Shown: one piece after another, positions 12,371 through 24,329 of the stretch
Layout of the letters: every line of letters starts with the position of its first letter
Position numbering within the stretch: position 1 is the first letter of the stretch
DNA from: Stictocephala bisonia
Lineage: Eukaryota > Arthropoda > Insecta > Hemiptera > Membracidae
DNA length: 64,000 nt
Reading direction: 5' to 3'
Assembly (NCBI GenBank): GCA_035578905.1
Contig: JAQJVL010000002.1
Span: forward strand, 10,354,717-10,418,716
The notes under the pieces: generated by a model
What the model saw: only the letters and a program-made list of their open reading frames with translations
What the model was told of the DNA's origin: nothing
The model's database searches: none
Program-made: the position numbers and the translations under genes

Positions 12371-14590
12371 CCAAGTCAAACGTGAAGTGCGTTCGGCGTC
12401 TACTATGTAAAACATAGCCATCCTGAAATGTTTTTAAAATCATGATGTAAAATAAAACTACCAATAAACAACAATTCAATCAAGCTTATTGTGAATTGTT
12501 TATCAATTTATGACAAGACTTATCTTGTGATAAATTTTCATAATAAATACAAAATTAATCGTATAGTACAAAATTATTTGATTTCAGATCTTCATCGTCT
12601 CTATCACTATAGATAATACCTTTTCTTTCATAATTAATTGTGAACCAAATTACATCAAGTTAAAACGATTCTTTAAGTAAAATAAAGTTTAAGTACTTTT
12701 TTCTTATGGACATGATTATAACGGGATGATTTTCTAATGTTGCAAGATAAACCTTTTCATATTGTATGACTGTAACTAATGTAAGAAGGGGTGGTGTATT
12801 TATAACGGAAACTGTGCGTGAATAAAACTGGGTTAAAGCCACCTACGTCACAAGAAATTACGGCCAAGCTCACGACAGTTCTGAATTAGCGACACAATCA
12901 GTCAGCAGGTTAGCGTGAGTTGAACTTACGATCAGCGAAACATGCTGAGCACGGATAAGTAACGATAAACAGATTGCTCATTGTACAGGAGAAAGTATTT
13001 GCACCTGGGACATAGTTTCAGGTCCGAGCATACGGTTTTGCCTCGCAAACAGGGCCTGACAGTGATCTGACAATCGCTCTCAGTCCACAAACGATATAGC
13101 GCCGTAAATCGAGCAGCACACAAACTTAATAAAATGGTGTGATGATGGTTAGTAATGTGTCGAGCAGTTTGTATATAGTTGGTTTATATGTGTGTAATTT
13201 CCGACGTTAGCAATTGAAAATAGAGAAAGTACTAAGTGTACCTAAGCTGTAAAATTAATTTTGTCTCCTAATTAGCTGACCAATGCACAACACCTTCTAA
13301 CCTTGTATTTCTTTTTTATAACTAAAATTTCTTACTTAGGCTAGGTACAGATTTTAGCTATGGTTTTCAATAAATAAAAAAAAACTAAACAGTTTTAATA
13401 ATTTCAAGACATTAACTTACTAGCAAACTGTAAACTATAATTATTTAATTCACGTATGGCCCATTTACATGTATTTTTAAAAAATTCTTATTGAAGACTT
13501 AGCTCACTATTTCTTATGAATTAAAATATTTTATTTACAGAGAGGGAAATTAAGGGATCGCTATCGTTTTATCGTACCATAAAAAGAACAGAACCTTGTG
13601 CCAGATGCTAGCCTAGATACTGTGAGGCCCCATACAGTGGAGACGGTGTTCTTCTACTAGAGATCCAAGCCGACTGAGCGATCAGAACTTTTCCAAACTT
13701 ACGTAATCATATTGGTCTCAAGAAGTTCAAACACTCTCTCCCCACACGCCTACCGTTATGAACATCAATATCAAGAGTAATTATCTCTATTGGACAACCT
13801 TGTATTAAAATATGAATGACGGAGTTTTTAGTGATAAAAATGTAAAGTTACTGGAACATTTCTGCAGGTTTCATTAAAATACTGTACGAAAGCAGAAAAT
13901 ATGACATTAGGGTGGCACATTGTCCATAACAGCTTAAGCAAATTTTAAAATCTGTTCGCAAACTGGAAACTCATTTTTTGGCGTTCGCTAAATAGACTCA
14001 ACTCTCTCACGCACCCATACACCTACAGTGGTAAAGAAAAGGAAGAGCAAAGATGATTTGCCTAACGTTACAAAAAAATATTAAGCCTAGAAATGTATGA
14101 GCTCATTGTACTACAGTACGAGGGAAGTTTTTATTTTAAATATTCATATAAATCCGAATATTTACCTTCTTCAATGTTGTGTTCAAATCAAAATGATCAT
14201 GTATGAAGGGTTCCAGAATGAAGTTTTTAAGTACAAGTTTAAACTTCATAGGGAAGATAATATCTTACTACTATACTCCAAACTACAGAAGGTGAAGTAT
14301 TTAAAAAGGTTCACTGGTGAATTGCTGTTATCATTGGTATCTTTAACGTGCAAGTTTAACATTCGCTTCATTTGTCAAATGTAAAAAAGAATTTCCTAAA
14401 TAAAAAGGCTAGTTCTAAATTTCAGGGATAGTCTTTTTCAGACATTTCATACTATTTCTTCCATAAAAATAAAGTTAGCTAAAAACACTTTACAAAATTA
14501 AAAACCTTGTTAACATTTTGGTTCTAAAAGTTGAGCGCAAAGCAGGTACGAAGAATAGATAATCGGTATTTTAAAAGCTTCTTTTCTCTA
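12371..14590. other. Unassigned region
   Basis: AT-rich without recognisable genes. A less AT-rich block at 12840-13130 contains a stretch near 13068-13120 resembling part of 47695-47745 (shared CGCTC and TCCACAAACG words), which may be a dispersed repeat. The 95-codon ORF at 14097 has no domain signature. Confidence 0.4.
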
Positions 14591-14696
14591 CTCACCATTT
14601 ATTCAAAAGAACTCGCTCGACACCCACACTCACAAACACAAGCCAGCCAAGATCGGTGGTTGATGAGGCTCCACTACTTGGCTTGGTTCGCCTCAC

Positions 14697-14772
14697 CTGT
14701 TGTGCCGAAACCACGTGACCGTCAGGTGGTGGAGGGGTGTCAAGTCCCCCGCCCCCACCCGCGGTTTCCACC
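14697..14772 (-). CDS. Candidate coding exon, Gly/Pro-rich (speculative)
   Basis: Within a GC-rich island (14590-14830), the minus strand has an open segment reading VETAGGGGGLDTPPPPDGHV before SAQQ. It is bounded downstream by a near-consensus 5' splice site, CAG|GTGAGG, and upstream by a weak acceptor ending GGCCAG. Gly and Pro runs suit a low-complexity linker of a regulatory protein, but nothing identifies a family. The exon would be 76 nt. The plus-strand ORF of 102 codons covering the same DNA is an alternative, and a non-coding CpG island is equally possible. Homology or RNA evidence is lacking. Confidence 0.2.
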
Positions 14773-14984
14773 CTGGCCACCGGACACCACTACTGGCAAA
14801 TTAGATCACTCCGAAATTTGGGAACTAACATTTACATAGTATGTTACAATATACGCTTTGTACATGTAATTAATGAAAGTCTAGTGTTTCACAAAGCACT
14901 AATTTATTACAATATTAGTACAAAAATATTCATTAGTATCCTTTTTCAATCCCTATAGTTTGAGGATGGTAAACGTGGTTTATC

Positions 14985-15185
14985 GAAATTGATTTATTTA
15001 TTTATTCTTAGGATGCAGATCGTCAATATATGGGCGAATATGGATTTCGATTGAGTGTGATGAGTGTACATGAGCAAATGTCGTCATCATTACAAACTAA
15101 GGCCGACTGTTCCTCAGAAAGTATCATTAATTAATAGTCTAATGGCAAATTAAGAGCTGGTGGTTATCTGCTGATCCCTTTCAGA
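14985..15185 (-). mobile_element. SINE family 2, 3' part with AAAT tail
   Basis: On the minus strand it reads CTGAAAGGGATCAGCAGATA, GACTATTAATTAATGATAC, TTTCTGAGGAACAGTCGG, several CACTCA words, CCATATTCGCCCATATAT, GACGATCTGCATCC, then AAGAATAAATAAATAAAT. The AAAT tail is typical of a LINE-mobilised SINE. The head beyond 15190 is not recognisable. Confidence 0.75.
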
Positions 15186-15360
15186 ATGTGTTATATCGTC
15201 ATAATATTTGTACCGTACATTTGTACTTATATTGTAATAAATTTGTGTTGTCACAATCGCTTGTTTTTTATATTTACCAACATGTAATATACTAAGTAAC
15301 AAACAGTTCGTAATATAGATATTATAAACATTTACATGCTTTGAAATGTTATTATTAATT

Positions 15361-15419
15361 CTTTTACTGTTTACTGCAAGTAAACAACTGTAAACAGTAA
15401 AAGAAGCCCTGCAGGGGCG
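15361..15419. repeat. 14 bp perfect hairpin plus palindrome at array edge
   Basis: CTTTTACTGTTTAC (15361-15374) is exactly complementary to 15390-15403, giving a 14 bp stem with a 15 nt loop. The near-palindrome GCCCTGCAGGGGC follows directly. Both sit at the left boundary of the 146 bp array. Confidence 0.85.
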
Positions 15420-16690
15420 TTGGTGTAAACCCGGTCAATAGCTAACAGGATTTACTATTGTTGCGATAAGCGGATATCTCTCACTATCCCGGGCACGTGT
15501 CTCCAGCTACACACAAACACTACCGAAACCAACGGAATATTGGCCAACTATGTGTTGGTGTGAACGCGGTCAATAGCTAATAGGATTTACTATTGTTGCG
15601 ATAAGCGGATATCTCTCACTATCCCGGGCACGTGTCTCCAGCTACACACAAACACTACCGAAACCAAAGGTGTATTGTAGGAACCAAGGTCAAGTATGTG
15701 TTGGTGTGAACGCGGTCAATAGGTATCGGAATTTACTATTGTTGGGATAAGCGGATATCTCTCACTATCCCGGGCACGTGTCTCCAGCTACACACAAACA
15801 ATACAGAAACCAAAGGTATATTGTAGGAACCAAGGTCAAGTATATGTTGGTGTGAACGCGGTCAATAGCTAACAGGATTTACTGTTGTTGGGATAAGCGG
15901 ATATCTCTCATTATCCCGGGCACGTGTCTCCAGCTACACACAAACAATACAGAAACCAAAGGTATATTGTAGGAACCAAGGTCAAGTATGTGTTGGTGTG
16001 AACGCGTCAATAGCTAACAGGATTTACTGTTGTTGGGATAAGCGGATATCTCTCACTATCCCGGGCACGTGTCTCCAGCTACACACAAACAATACAAAAA
16101 CCAAAGGTATATTATAGGAACCAAGGTCAAGTATATGTTGGTGTGAACGCGGTCAATAGCTAATAGGATTTACTATTGTTGGGATAAGCGGATATCTCTC
16201 ACTATCCCGGGCACGTGTCTCCAGCTACACACAAACACTACCGAAACCAATGGAATATTGTAGGAACCAAGGTCAAGTGTGTGTTGGTGTGAACGCGGTC
16301 AATAGCTAACAGGATTTACTATTGTTGGGATAAGCGGATATCTCTCACTATCCCGGGCACGTGTCTCCAGCTACACACAAACACTACCGAAACCAATGGA
16401 ATATTGTAGGAACCAAGGTCAAGTGTGTGTTGGTGTGAACGCGGTCAATAGCTAACAGGATTTACTATTGTTGGGATAAGCGGATATCTCTCACTATCCC
16501 GGGCGCGTGTCTCCAGCTACACACAAACACTACCGAGACCAACGGAATATTGGCCAAGTATGTGTTGGTTTGAATGCGTCAATAGCTAACGGGATTTACT
16601 ATTGTTAAGATAAGCGAATATTTCTAACTGTCCCAGGCCGATGTATTTTCGACTTCCCTTAGCATGTCGAAGTATTCAGTTCATTAGTAT
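15415..16690. repeat. Satellite array, 146 bp unit, 8 good copies plus one decayed
   Basis: The landmark GGGCACGTGTCTCCAG starts at about 15491, 15626, 15772, 15918, 16063, 16209, 16355 and 16501 (the last with GCGCGTG), then a decayed copy near 16636. Spacing is 146 bp except at the ends, where an 11 bp segment is missing (135 bp). Each unit carries CACGTG, the half-sites GGGATA and TATCCC spaced to form a small hairpin, and GATATC. Confidence 0.97.
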
Positions 16691-17339
16691 AACCTTTTAA
16701 ATGATTTATCACAACGCACGGGTTGGCATAAGGAATATTGACAATGTCCTCGGCAGAAACTCATTCGTTTACGTAAATTCAAAATACATTGTTCTACAAA
16801 ATAGGTTTCCGATAATAATTGAAATTTTATTTTAAATTTTATTCTGTTTATTAAAAACAAATATTTTGGTTAAAACAGTTTTTGTAACGCTGTTTTTTTT
16901 TTTTTTTTTTTTTTTTTTACATAGCCTAAATAGTTTCAACGGTTTATATGTGAAGATACAAACATTGTAGGTGAACTAAATTATCTCCGATAATAACTTG
17001 AAAAAGTACAGTATTAAAATAATATTTGGGTATTTCCAAACATGGAACATCTAAAGTTCTGTTCGCGCTGGTTTTCTGTGCCATTTAATTAACTATATAT
17101 ACAGATAGCTTCGTTAAAATCGACTTTTTTATGTTTTAGTATTTTTTAATTGCTCAGTCTTCTATAATCATTTACTTTTATTGTTGATTAAAGTGTAATA
17201 GATTAAGCTGAACTCTTAACAATAAATGCAATTCGTGTACAACACCCCATATAGCCTCTGTAATCATAAAATGTAGCTATTTACGCACCATGAAAATTGT
17301 ATAGAAATGAAAGTGAAGTTCGGAAATGAGGAATCACAA
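16691..17339. other. AT-rich stretch with a T26 run
   Basis: No gene recognised. A mononucleotide T tract of about 26 bases lies at 16893-16918. Confidence 0.6.
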
Positions 17340-17639
17340 CAAGAAACAAGCTGGAAGACCAGTGAGGCGAGCAATGGACAACACATTCAATTTGCGTATT
17401 CAAATAAGGCGCGAGAGAAAGGCAGAGGAATTACAGACCCATAACACGTCTCTCGTCATATTGAAAAATAAACTAAAAAGATAGGGTTGGAGGAATGTGG
17501 GAAGAGGGGGAATGGATTTCGAGGGGAGTTATTAAAAAAGTAATGGGAAGAGACTTGTAAGGATTGGGTGGGTTGGGGGGAGGAGGGGAGGGAGTGAGAG
17601 AGATCAGGTAAGGCTTGCCGTTTAATAGCCCTGTATAAC

Positions 17640-17794
17640 CCCAAGCTATCTACACTCTGTTTGTTGTAGGATGACTGCTGGTCCATGTCCGGAGGCTGGC
17701 TGTACACCTGTCTCACACGGAGGCACTTCCCATCATAGACAGTCGTTCCTAAAGGTCGACCTGTCATTGTCAACTCAACTGAGAGATCTTCCAA
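17640..17794 (-). CDS. Candidate coding exon (speculative)
   Basis: Inside a GC-richer island (17340-17830) the minus strand is open and protein-like, including MTGRPLGTTVYDGKCLRVRQ followed by a Gln/Ser/Asp-rich part. A possible acceptor, CTCTCAG|TTGAG, falls at 17778 and a possible donor, CAG|GTGTAC, at 17708, so a 71 nt internal exon could be cut from this frame. Further along the frame degenerates into a Ser/Pro-rich stretch from a polypurine tract. No family is recognised. It may be chance openness in a GC-rich island. Confidence 0.2.
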
Positions 17795-18263
17795 GAATCA
17801 CGTGTGAACTATAAGACCTCTCATCTCAGAATACCTTCAGAGCATTCACAGGAGGTCATCATCCCAAGTGTCGTATAAACTAATAATCCTTTAGAAAATT
17901 AGCTTTGTCAGAGAAAATTTGCTCATAGGCTCTTACAATACTGAGGTGATTTATTTGGTCATGATTATTTCTGACCACACTGATATAGTCCAGAAATCAA
18001 TCTTAGATTTGTTTATCTCAGACGATTCTTAGATCGTTTGCAAAGGTATATTTACTATGAATGTAATATTTACTAATGTATATACGTGAGCAATCGAAAT
18101 AATTTGAGCTAGGAAGGTGAAATTTGACTTAGAACTAGTTGGTGACACCAAAGACTGTTGCACTAGATTTAGCAAGGCTGTAGAAGAGTTAAAAGTGTGG
18201 GGGGGGCACACGGGCTCATAAATGTAATTTTTTTTAATTTTCACTTTTGGTTATGTTAACCAT

Positions 18264-18350
18264 GTCCATTGCATGGACTTTGGTTATGTTAACCATTGAT
18301 GTTGCACCAGACATCAATGTTAACCATGTTAACATTGATGTCTGGTGCAA
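18264..18350. repeat. Pair of hairpins, one with a perfect 22 bp stem
   Basis: GTCCAT and ATGGAC flank TGC at 18264-18278. More strikingly, 18302-18323 is perfectly complementary to 18329-18350 around the 5 nt loop CCATG, and pairing can extend outward by GAT/ATC past one G-T wobble. The words GTTATGTTAACCAT are repeated upstream. Confidence 0.9.
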
Positions 18351-18948
18351 TATCACCGAAGGTCCTCCATTAGCAGTACATGTGAGTTTGGTTCATTGTT
18401 GAAAAATGTTTAATCTTAAGGAATATTTTTTCGTATACTATTTAGTACGGACCGTTGTGCATTTACTCTTTAAGATTGACTTTTCACATATGAATAAGTA
18501 TTACTGAAATGGCAGTACGACAAAGTTGCGTATGAAGTGGTATGAGGGCTGTTTTTTTTATTTCGAGCTTTTTTTAAGAAAATTTGACTGATTTAAATAT
18601 AAAATCATAGTAAAATTTATACAAAATCTGTAAATAAGGTACAATAATTTTAAATTCACCTCAGTTGACGTAAAACATAATACGTAAATAGGTCAACTTG
18701 TTGAATGTACGAGAGAATATTATGACAATGTGAATAGGTCTATGTGTGTGCACAGCTATAGAGAAAAATGACTGTCTAGGTGTTTGTTTTGGTTCAGTTC
18801 TAGAAGGTCGAAAACAACAACAAAACCCGAATATTTAGTAATAATGCATAAAACATATGAAGGATTCAAGTGTGGTTGTGTATGTTAACAATTTATCAAC
18901 TTTTACCTTTGATAGTAAACTTATTTAGACAAGTTAACGGTACATTTC

Positions 18949-18981
18949 ACCTGTACAGGTAGTTACCGATAAGTATCGGTA
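18949..18981. repeat. Two adjacent perfect palindromes
   Basis: ACCTGTACAGGT (12 bp) at 18949-18960 is followed by TACCGATA-AG-TATCGGTA at 18964-18981. Both are exact. Paired sites for a dimeric factor or remnants of element ends are possible, but nothing distinguishes these. Confidence 0.8.
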
Positions 18982-19865
18982 CTTGGTAACTTTCCCTAAA
19001 TATAACTCAACTGATATTGCACGGTAAACGGTTTGGTTTACTATCAATATTTTTATTTTATTTTGTTTAAATTGTTTCCCAAATTAAGGCTGAAATGCTG
19101 AATAGATTATTTGAATAAGCTATTTTTGGCATGGTTACGTAATTTTTCTTAATTTATGAATTTCTCCTTCACTTAAAAAAAATGTTAAAACGAACTTACT
19201 CAATGGTACCTCATTATTACCATAACCTCATTATTACGTTTGAGAATTAAACTAAATAAATACAGGCTAGTTTGTTCTACACTCCACGATGAAATTAGTC
19301 GAAAATAAAACCATATTCAGAGAAAAGAAAAGTGGATACGAGTTTTAAATGGCGGCAAAACAGTAAAAGTTGACAAGGCCCTGAAAGAGTGGGCTGGAGC
19401 AATGAGGTGGAAAACTGGCGCCATCTGTCCAGAGGGTACTGTTACTATATCGCGTGCTCCCGGGAGACCCGTGCCCCGGTGGTCCCACCCAGCTGTCTTC
19501 ACCCCCTCCTGACCTACCTGTACCGTTCCAGTGGGTTTTGTGGTGCGTGATTGGTTAGATTCGTAGTAAACATGTTCATTGATTTTTTTTGTAATATAAC
19601 AGCTACATTGAAAACATTTGCTCATTAAGTAATTTTAAATTATAAATAATCCAAGTACCAGAAAATATTAAAGGACAAGAGTAAATCTAAACAAATGCAA
19701 GCAAAAGCGATAGAGTCACTATAGTTAAAAAGTCGCCGAATAAATTCCCCAAGGAAGTAATGAAATTTTAAAAAAATCCGAGGTAAACTTGAAATACAAG
19801 GCCCTCTCTTACATGTAATCCCTCAAAAATAATTAAAACACTATAATAATTACAGTGAGTATATT
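18982..19865. other. Unassigned stretch with GC-rich island at 19330-19545
   Basis: The island contains GTGCCCCGGTGGTCCCACCC. On the minus strand a 102-codon frame spans it, with a possible donor CAG|GTAGGT near 19514 and a pyrimidine-rich acceptor ending CACTCTTTCAG near 19383. These signals do not combine into a convincing exon. Confidence 0.35.
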
Positions 19866-20128
19866 CACAGAGAATAAAGAAACAGATTTCGCATCCAATA
19901 GTGTGCTAGATAAGTGTCCAGCACTCATTTCTCCAGTTTACCATGCAGATGGCAGAGCCAGTACCTTGTCTATCCCTTTCTTATTTTCCTCCAAATTCTC
20001 AAGGATAAACGTATCAGTTATTACTACTTATGTTTAAAGATGTACATTAGTTGTAATCTATTTATAACTGCCATTGAGGTGTTCACTGTGGCCATAAGAA
20101 AGTAACCTCTCTTTTTTTTCCTCTGTAG
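19866..20128 (-). mobile_element. hAT-like MITE, inverted orientation
   Basis: Ends are CACAGAGAATAAAGAAACAG and TTTTTCCTCTGTA. In reverse complement it carries the family landmarks GGCCACAGTGAACACCTCAA, TAGATTACAACTAATGTACA, TTATCCTTGAGAATTTG and GACAAGGTACTGG. Flanks GTATATT and GTAAATC match at 5 of 7 positions, as expected for an eroded duplication. Confidence 0.88.
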
Positions 20129-20848
20129 TAAATCGAAATAATTCATACAAAGGCCAACATATTAACTTCTTCTGAACACACTATTTTATAAATCAAACAA
20201 CAACAATTCAATAACATGAAAACTAACAACAAAATTAAATACCTAGCGCAATAATATACACAATTTGAAAAGAAAGAAAAATACATTACCTCAATTATTA
20301 CATAAAGCATAAAATAAAGTCATAAAGTAAAAAGTATAGTTTTAATCATGTTAAAGGGGTTTTAAATAAAAGCTTCACCTACCACGAAATCCTCAAATGT
20401 TCCGATTTTATATCTTCATAAGGTGACAAAACTTACACATACTCATAGAAAAGATCAAATAGATTGTTCCTGTTTGCAAATTCGTATTTTCCAGGACAAA
20501 AAAACATGGGGAGATTTTAATGATATTCTTAGATTTTCCTAGAAAAAATCTGTTTTCCGTCTAAAAATATGCTATATTTGTGTAGGAAATTATATAATAG
20601 TTTTGTAGTCTAGGAAAAACTAGTAGTAATACCATGTATTATCTTTATGAAAAAATCCTTATGAACAAAATCAACTAAAAATAAGTTATACAACTACACT
20701 GGAAAGCCAACAATGAGTTAATTACCTACTTTATTTAATTATACAGATGTTTCATAGTACAAAATCTAATTCCATCTGCTTGGATTGCACTAGTATAATT
20801 TTTTTCCAATTAAAAACTGATATAATTTCAAAATTAAGTCTAACTTAC
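20129..20848. other. AT-rich stretch without a recognisable gene
   Basis: Nothing recognised beyond AT-rich sequence. Confidence 0.5.
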
Positions 20849-21070
20849 CTTCATGCAGGCACCATATCAAACCTTCAGAGTTGTTAATGTTGAAGGGGAT
20901 ATATTGGCTTCACAATATGATTCATAGTTTGATGACCGTCCGGCAATCTAAAGACTCATTACGTACTTCGCTCCCACCTGTGTTTCCGTTTGTACTTCCC
21001 ACACCATAGCAACAACGATTCAGAACCAGTTTCAACGTTGAACGAAAGATTACGAGTTCGTATTTTTATG
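20849..21070 (-). other. Possible untranslated exon ending in a strong splice donor
   Basis: The minus strand carries CATGAAG|GTAAGTTAG at 20849/20848, a near-perfect 5' splice site, preceded by ~200 bases that are less AT-rich than the surroundings. All frames upstream of the donor hit stops within about 20 codons, so it would be a non-coding first exon if real. The 9-base consensus alone is expected by chance roughly once in a window of this size. Confidence 0.2.
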
Positions 21071-21119
21071 TTCCAACCAGATGTCTGCAAGTACACGACT
21101 TTTTTGAACAACATCACTA

Positions 21120-21850
21120 AAAGACATTCGTTTATTTATTTTTAAAACACTGATTGTGAAGAAATAAGCGAATACGGACTTTGATGAGTTTTATAAGTTT
21201 GTATGAACAAATATATTAATTATTGTTACAAACAAATTTCGTCTATTTTTTCGGAAGTGCCATTAAATAATCAATAGTCATTAGTATTCAATAGTCAAAG
21301 CCGATCATTGAATAAAGTACATGTACACATCTCAATCCTCAAATTTGTCGACAAGTCAAATATTATTGAACAAGTCAAACAAACCTGAAATCCTATCTTG
21401 AAATTTCTTGAACTCATCAATAGTCCAATGACATCTGAACAGGTGGCTATCAGCTGATCCCTTTCAAAATCTGTTATAACTGTGACTGCAATATAGGCCC
21501 TAACTGCAAAACCTTAGATCGGTTATAACTTAAAACCTTTACCTTATGAAGTTGAGCTTTTACCACAGAGAATAAAAAACATAAGTCACTTTCTTATGGC
21601 CACAGCTAACACCCTGGTGGTAGTTATAAATAGACTGCAACTAATCTACCTTTATAAATCTGTATTGATAATTGCTTTCTTTATCCTTGAGGATTTAGGG
21701 GAATAAGGGGAGGTACTGACAAGGTGCTGGCTACCTTCGCAAGGCAAAGTGGAGAAATAACGACTCGACTCAGTAGCTCAACACACATTCAGCGACCTCT
21801 GTTACTTTCTTCTCTGTGCCTTAACCAAATACGCAAATGTTCCCAATGAT
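21120..21850 (-). mobile_element. SINE family 2 copy split by a MITE
   Basis: Minus-strand landmarks are a tRNA-like TTTGGTTAAGG before the MITE, CTCAACTTCATAAGG after it, then ATAACAGATTTTGAAAGGGA, TCAGCTGATAGCCACCTG and, diverged, GTCATTGGACTATTGATGA. A 3' half near 21130-21280 has GTAACAATAATTAATATA, GTCCGTATTCGC and AAATAAATAAA. The middle carries an extra AT-rich segment at about 21285-21400. Confidence 0.55.
21564..21818 (+). mobile_element. hAT-like MITE, full length, nested in a SINE
   Basis: Ends are CACAGAGAATAAAAAACA and GTTACTTTCTTCTCTGTG. Internal landmarks GGCCACAGCTAACACCCTGG, TTATCCTTGAGGATTTAG and GACAAGGTGCTGG are present. Flanks CTTTTAC and CCTTAAC match at 5 of 7 positions. 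It interrupts the head of the family 2 SINE on the opposite strand, so it inserted later. Confidence 0.92.
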
Positions 21851-21992
21851 TACGAATGTTAAATACAAATAAACAAACCCACGCCGAATTTTATCTTAAC
21901 GATTTGCCATTATTCATAATCGCAAATAAATAATAAAATATGCTGTTGTATATAAACTCAATGTTACACTTAACCAAGACATTGTATTAGTA

Positions 21993-22252
21993 CACAGAGA
22001 TAAAAGGTGCAGATGTCACTTTCGTATGGCCGTAGCGAACACCTCAGTGGCAGTTATTAATAGATTACAACCAATGTACACCTTTATACATGTGTAGTAA
22101 TATTATAATTATTACATTTATACTTGAGAATTTGTAAGCGAAGTACTGACAAGGTGCTGGTCCTACCATCCCCATGACGAACTGGATAAACAACTATTCG
22201 ATACACATTGAGCGCACTATTAGATGCAACCTCTGTTTCTTGCTTCTCTGTG
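21993..22252 (+). mobile_element. hAT-like MITE, full length
   Basis: Ends are CACAGAGATAAAAGGTGCAG and ACCTCTGTTTCTTGCTTCTC-TGTG. The internal series GGCCGTAGCGAACACCTCAG, TAGATTACAACCAATGTACA and GACAAGGTGCTGG is well kept. The 63-codon minus-strand ORF over it is not a gene. It lies only ~175 bp after the previous copy in the same orientation. Confidence 0.93.
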
Positions 22253-24329
22253 GAGGAAAAATTATAATTTCTCATGAACTAAATTACTTGCGTAAAGGTC
22301 AAGTGTAGTCTTAATTATAAGGTCGTGGAAATTGTTCAATATCATATCTGATAATTCTATAACGTTTTAGTATAAATAAAGTTTCTCCCAGTGATTTTCA
22401 TATACTTATTTTCCTGATCACCTAATGCACTTTTCAGTACATTCACACTTGTTAATTGCTTGAGCGATGAACATTTCCCCCCTGTTTGCCTGATACATAT
22501 ATGTTTGTGTGCCTATGAATACAATGTTCCGTATTTTTTCTGCTTTCCTAATCGTGTTTTCTGATATCCTGATAAATATGTTCTTAATTAGCACAATACG
22601 TGTTGGTTTAAATTACAAATATGCGAAACGTCACACAATATTACGAAAAAGCACAGTTAATTATGTTAACACAGTGTTTCAACTTTTTTGTTACACACGT
22701 TTGTTATATTTATATATTCATACTTTTTTCTGAATATGTTATTTCACAGATTTTTCTTAGTATATGAGGCACACTCTTTTCTAATCTCTTGATACATTTT
22801 TCGTTTACGAAACACACTTTACTACTGTTTTGGGAGCACTTTCTAATATCCTAATACATAAATTTTACTACTTCATCACACACAAACACTTATTCATAAG
22901 ATAGATTTATCTTTTCTTTTTATTAATAATCAAAACGGTTCGTTTTCGTTTTGTTTGGTTGCAACCTAATGCTGAAAAATTCCGTATGTGTATCAATATA
23001 TAAGCAATCCTTGAAAAGTATAGCACTTTAAAAATTATATCCAGCAACAATAAAGAATAAGAAAAACCAGGAATCGACATGCAATTGCCTTAACTTCAAC
23101 AAAACAAATTTCACGAAATAAAATACTACATTTATTTTAATTGCTTTTATTATCTTAGGCAACATTTAACGAGTAGCCCTACCGTACGTAAATCACTGAA
23201 ACATCTCTCGCAACTCAAATTACAATATTTGTAGAAGGGTATAAACTGTTAACCATTCGGTATTAATTAAAACGTGTAGCTCAATGAAAGAAACATTTTA
23301 GTCATTTTTTGAATTAGAGGTCATTAAGGGGGAGTTGTCATTAATTGCGTCTGTTCTTTGTGCCCTGGACAGCTCCGTATTTATGCCTCGACATTTTAAC
23401 GTTTCTTCTTATATACTTGTTAATTTTATCGTGATTTAATCTAAGCTATTTTGTGTTTACGGCGGCCATTAAACCGTTTAACTATCTCGGAATGGGTAGT
23501 TAAGAGTAGTTAGTTCTTACTTTATGTTCAAAATGAAGTTACTATAGAGTTATTATGGACAGTGTGATTGTTGAACAGCTGTTTTGTGTTTCTGGTGTTA
23601 TTTAGGATAGTAGTTGAAAGTAACTACTGCATATTGGAGTTTATATTTTTAAATACCTTGACGAAAATTTAATTTATTCATCCTAACAATGGTTGTTTCG
23701 CTCCAAAAAACATGTGCTTCTATTTAAACGAGTTTCATAATAATGATTATACCGTAACATTTGAATTGTTACTTGATAGGTGAAAAACTAATTCTAGTGA
23801 ACCATAAATTGGGTTTCTTTTTTTATAAATTGAGTTTTTAAATAATTTTCCTTCAGTTAAATGTGTGAAACTTTACATGTCATTCTTGACTATGTTATAT
23901 TAAAAAACTTATATTATGAACTTTTGGTTCATTAGGTTGGACCTTTACTAATCATACAAGTTCACTATAACCCTTGATTATATCACCTACAATAGATATC
24001 TCATCTACTAGGAATATTTGTGCCTGTAGTTTTGTAAGTTATTGAGGCCCACAACTACAGCTGGTTTAAACTGCATTACATTTACATGGGACTACACTAG
24101 CGCTCCACAATGGACCACGAAAACAGCTGATATTTTGAGATTCAACTTTTAACTTGGTGGGAAATCTATTTGTGTATAAAATCAATGCTGTAACTCATTA
24201 TAATAATAAACACGAACTGTAAAGTTGAAATCTAAAAGCATGTTTTGGCCCTCTGAAGGTAAAATTGAATGTCCACCATAGTGCTGTCGACTTCCCAGCG
24301 GTAACTTGGCAGTTTAGGAAACGGACAAA
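22253..24329. other. AT-rich stretch without a recognisable gene
   Basis: No coding or repeat structure recognised. A slightly GC-richer segment at 23310-23400 contains GTCATTAATTGCGTCTG, which looks like clustered homeodomain-type sites. That reading is weak. Confidence 0.5.

Noticed and set aside
14531..14839. 102-codon plus-strand ORF over the GC island
   Set aside because: The minus strand of the same island is more exon-like; both cannot be favoured, and the plus frame has no domain or splice support.
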